A program made the translations under genes and the position numbers. Source: Anaerolineales bacterium (lineage in GTDB: Bacteria; Chloroflexota; Anaerolineae; Anaerolineales; UBA4823). From it: DNA of 64,000 nucleotides. The DNA is taken from positions 44,961 through 108,960 of the forward strand of contig JANXBJ010000004.1 in assembly GCA_025057645.1 (NCBI GenBank), read 5' to 3'. Under the pieces are notes generated by a model that searched no databases, was not told the origin of the DNA, and saw only the letters and a list, made by a program, of their open reading frames with translations. Below, piece by piece: positions 62,436-64,000 of the stretch. The first letter of the stretch is position 1. Each line of letters starts with the position of its first letter.

Positions 62436-62611
62436 CGGAGCGGATCATACCACAGCCTGGTCGGCTTTTGATAGAGGGGGCTTGAAAAAGAATAATGCTT
62501 CTTTTGCACCTCCCCTAAGCCCTGAGAGCACTCCTTCGACGCAAAGGAGCCTCCAGAGTGTGTGCAAGGAGCCCAGTTCGAGCGGGGGTTGCATAAGGGA
62601 AATGCGACAAC

Positions 62612-64000
62612 TCAGCGCGACAACGTGAGCTTAATCAGTCTTCCCCTTTCATCCAACGTCAGGCGGGCATATTGGGTGTAGAGGTGTTCCTTTCGCCGTT
62701 CTTGGCGGGTGAGGATAATGATTTTGCGCACTTGTGGTTGCTTCCCTTTCGCCTGTTCGGCGGGAGTACACCGGGCCGCTTTGCCTTCTTCGGGGTGACA
62801 AAGCGGACAAATTTGCTGTGGCTGCTTTTCGCTCAACACTTCGATTTTTGAGAACTCCATTCCCGGCAAATGCTGAGCCACCAGCTTCTTGACCAAGCTT
62901 TCCAACTGGGGGGTCAATTCCTCTGGGCGAGCTTGGTAAGCATGATCACAGGTAGAGCGAAGAGCCACCGCTGCCGTTTTGGAGTGGCGCAAGACCTGAG
63001 GAGAAAGCTTGACCGGGTGGACTTGAGCCAGTGGGTCTCCGTATAACACAAAGGAAGTTAGCGTTTTCTGATCTTCTCCGTCTAAGTGCCCGTATGCGCT
63101 GGTGAGCTCTTGAGCCATCTTCAACTTCGCCTGACGCAACGCCTCCCCCGCAGGTAGACCTTGGCGCAGGAATTTCCAAAATTCATAGGCCAGCAGGTCC
63201 GCAGCTAAAAGCGGAGTAGCATTCGAGCCGTAGGAAGTGCAGGTCGAACCGACAAAGGCGCGGCATCCCTTTTGGAGAAAGGCGAGAGCAATGGAAGTTG
63301 AAACGTCCTTGCCGAAAGTGTGGGCGCCAAAACAAGCCTCGGTGAAGACGAACTCGATTCGAGCCTTCGGATTAAGCAAGAGATCTCCGGGCTGCAGGGC
63401 AATGGGATGATCGGAGGTGGCCACTAAGTTGCCCTCGCCTTCGCTGGGATCGCTTTGGCCGAACCACTCAGGCGAGTCGGCTAAGCCGTGCAGGTTGAAA
63501 TAACCGGCTGTGGCGCAAGGCAGGGTGACCTGCTCCGTTCTGGTTAGCCCGCGAGTCGCAGCGGAAGCCTCCACTCTCGCTTCTTCAAGCACTCCGATCA
63601 CCTTGGCGTGACGCACTAAACGCTGCTTTGCGGCCTCTGCAGAGCTAAGTTTTTTGATCAATTGGGGAGAGATCAACATCGACCGTGGATCGCCGATCTG
63701 GCGGAAGACCGCAAAGGAGGCCAATCGCCATGCCGCAGCGGTATAGCCAAACGAAGAAAAGGTGTAGCTTGTGGGTTGGAACAAGGAAAGGAGATACCGA
63801 AGCCAACTCCATAGGAAGGCTAAGGACTTGGGATAGCTTTGGACTCTTGGTGGCGCACTTTTGCTGCGGTAGGGAAGGGTGAGATTTTTGAGCACCCCCA
63901 GCCAATCCTCGGGGTGTTCGACGGAGCAAGGCAGCCTACCGACTGGCCAATCCATAACGAAATAGTTCTCATCTCGCGCTCCATAAGGGTTATCGCTGTA
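62612..64000 (-). CDS. C25 (gingipain-like) cysteine protease, partial, 5' end outside the window
   Basis: The ORF track starts this protein at 63955, but the frame stays open to the window edge (463 codons) and the extra residues, ending ENYFV before MDWPVGRLPCS, match the start of a C25 catalytic domain. The dyad is His156 (GYFNLHGL) and Cys208 (FTEACFGAH) in ORF-track numbering. C25 enzymes (gingipain) cleave after Arg or Lys. Hydrophobic residues near 45-60 suggest a surface or membrane form. A C-terminal domain of about 110 residues includes CPLCHPEEGKAARC, which may bind metal. It is 176 bases upstream of the serine hydrolase on the same strand. Confidence 0.82.
   Translation of the reverse strand, partial: YSDNPYGARDENYFVMDWPVGRLPCSVEHPEDWLGVLKNLTLPYRSKSAPPRVQSYPKSLAFLWSWLRYLLSLFQPTSYTFSSFGYTAAAWRLASFAVFRQIGDPRSMLISPQLIKKLSSAEAAKQRLVRHAKVIGVLEEARVEASAATRGLTRTEQVTLPCATAGYFNLHGLADSPEWFGQSDPSEGEGNLVATSDHPIALQPGDLLLNPKARIEFVFTEACFGAHTFGKDVSTSIALAFLQKGCRAFVGSTCTSYGSNATPLLAADLLAYEFWKFLRQGLPAGEALRQAKLKMAQELTSAYGHLDGEDQKTLTSFVLYGDPLAQVHPVKLSPQVLRHSKTAAVALRSTCDHAYQARPEELTPQLESLVKKLVAQHLPGMEFSKIEVLSEKQPQQICPLCHPEEGKAARCTPAEQAKGKQPQVRKIIILTRQERRKEHLYTQYARLTLDERGRLIKLTLSR

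Overview
The window reads as a chromosomal segment of a bacterium of the phylum Chloroflexota, most likely of the Anaerolineae type. This is inferred from gene content, not from a marker gene: an FMN-riboswitch-controlled RibX/RibY-type flavin importer, a ferredoxin with a long C-terminal tail, many NMT1-type and Liv-type ABC importers with lipoprotein binding proteins, S-adenosylhomocysteinase, methylmalonyl-CoA mutase and a C25 (gingipain-like) protease. Gene density is high, and there are no insertion sequences, phage genes or CRISPR arrays. Two tRNA genes are present: tRNA-Asn(GTT) and tRNA-Arg(TCG).

Layout. 1-9.4 kb is a carbohydrate island: a truncated tagatose-bisphosphate aldolase subunit (GatZ/KbaZ) and a PfkB kinase diverge from a DeoR regulator, an RbsA-type sugar ABC importer, a GH4 glycosidase and an AgaS-like SIS isomerase. 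9.5-12 kb holds a GntR regulator, superoxide dismutase and a ferredoxin. 12-16.3 kb holds an enolase-superfamily enzyme and maturation genes for molybdenum hydroxylases (YqeB, a YqeC-MocA fusion, MocA). 16.8-21.6 kb holds thpR, rsfS (with an apparent CTG start that the ORF track misses), a KASIII/HMG-CoA-synthase-like enzyme, a coiled-coil repeat protein and a sirtuin. 21.8-24.8 kb is a minus-strand operon in which an IclR-type regulator fused to a flavin-binding-type PNPOx domain is co-transcribed with a RibXY-like permease and binding protein but no ATPase. 25.6-29.2 kb carries a small hydrolase, tRNA-Asn followed directly by a monooxygenase-like gene, and folate genes folE, folM-like, folB, folK. 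29.2-36.9 kb is mostly minus strand: sulfotransferase, lspA, a TPR lipoprotein, a secreted protein, ahcY with an adenosine-kinase-like gene, an M20 peptidase and a second PfkB-like protein. 37.3-40.1 kb holds a dipeptidase, a DUF1385 protein and YjbQ. 40.6-45.8 kb is a complete livJHMGF operon. 46.1-50.4 kb is a UbiD decarboxylase with an NMT1-type ABC importer. 50.8-53.8 kb is an FMN riboswitch with two tandem terminator-like hairpins ahead of ribX-ribY-ATPase. 54-56 kb holds methylmalonyl-CoA mutase and epimerase. 56-59 kb holds membrane proteins and a diguanylate cyclase. 59.6-60.9 kb holds tRNA-Arg, a frameshifted PIN toxin relic and a truncated copy of the same tRNA. 60.9-64 kb holds a penicillin-recognising serine hydrolase and a C25 protease that runs off the right edge.

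Flavin use is a recurring theme: FMN riboswitch, RibXY, UbiD (prenyl-FMN dependent), and a PNPOx-fused regulator beside a RibXY paralogue. The last of these is the best candidate for an undescribed system. Several gene starts differ from the ORF track and are argued from ribosome-binding sites or ATGA overlaps. All functional calls rest on reading the translations by eye; no database search was run.
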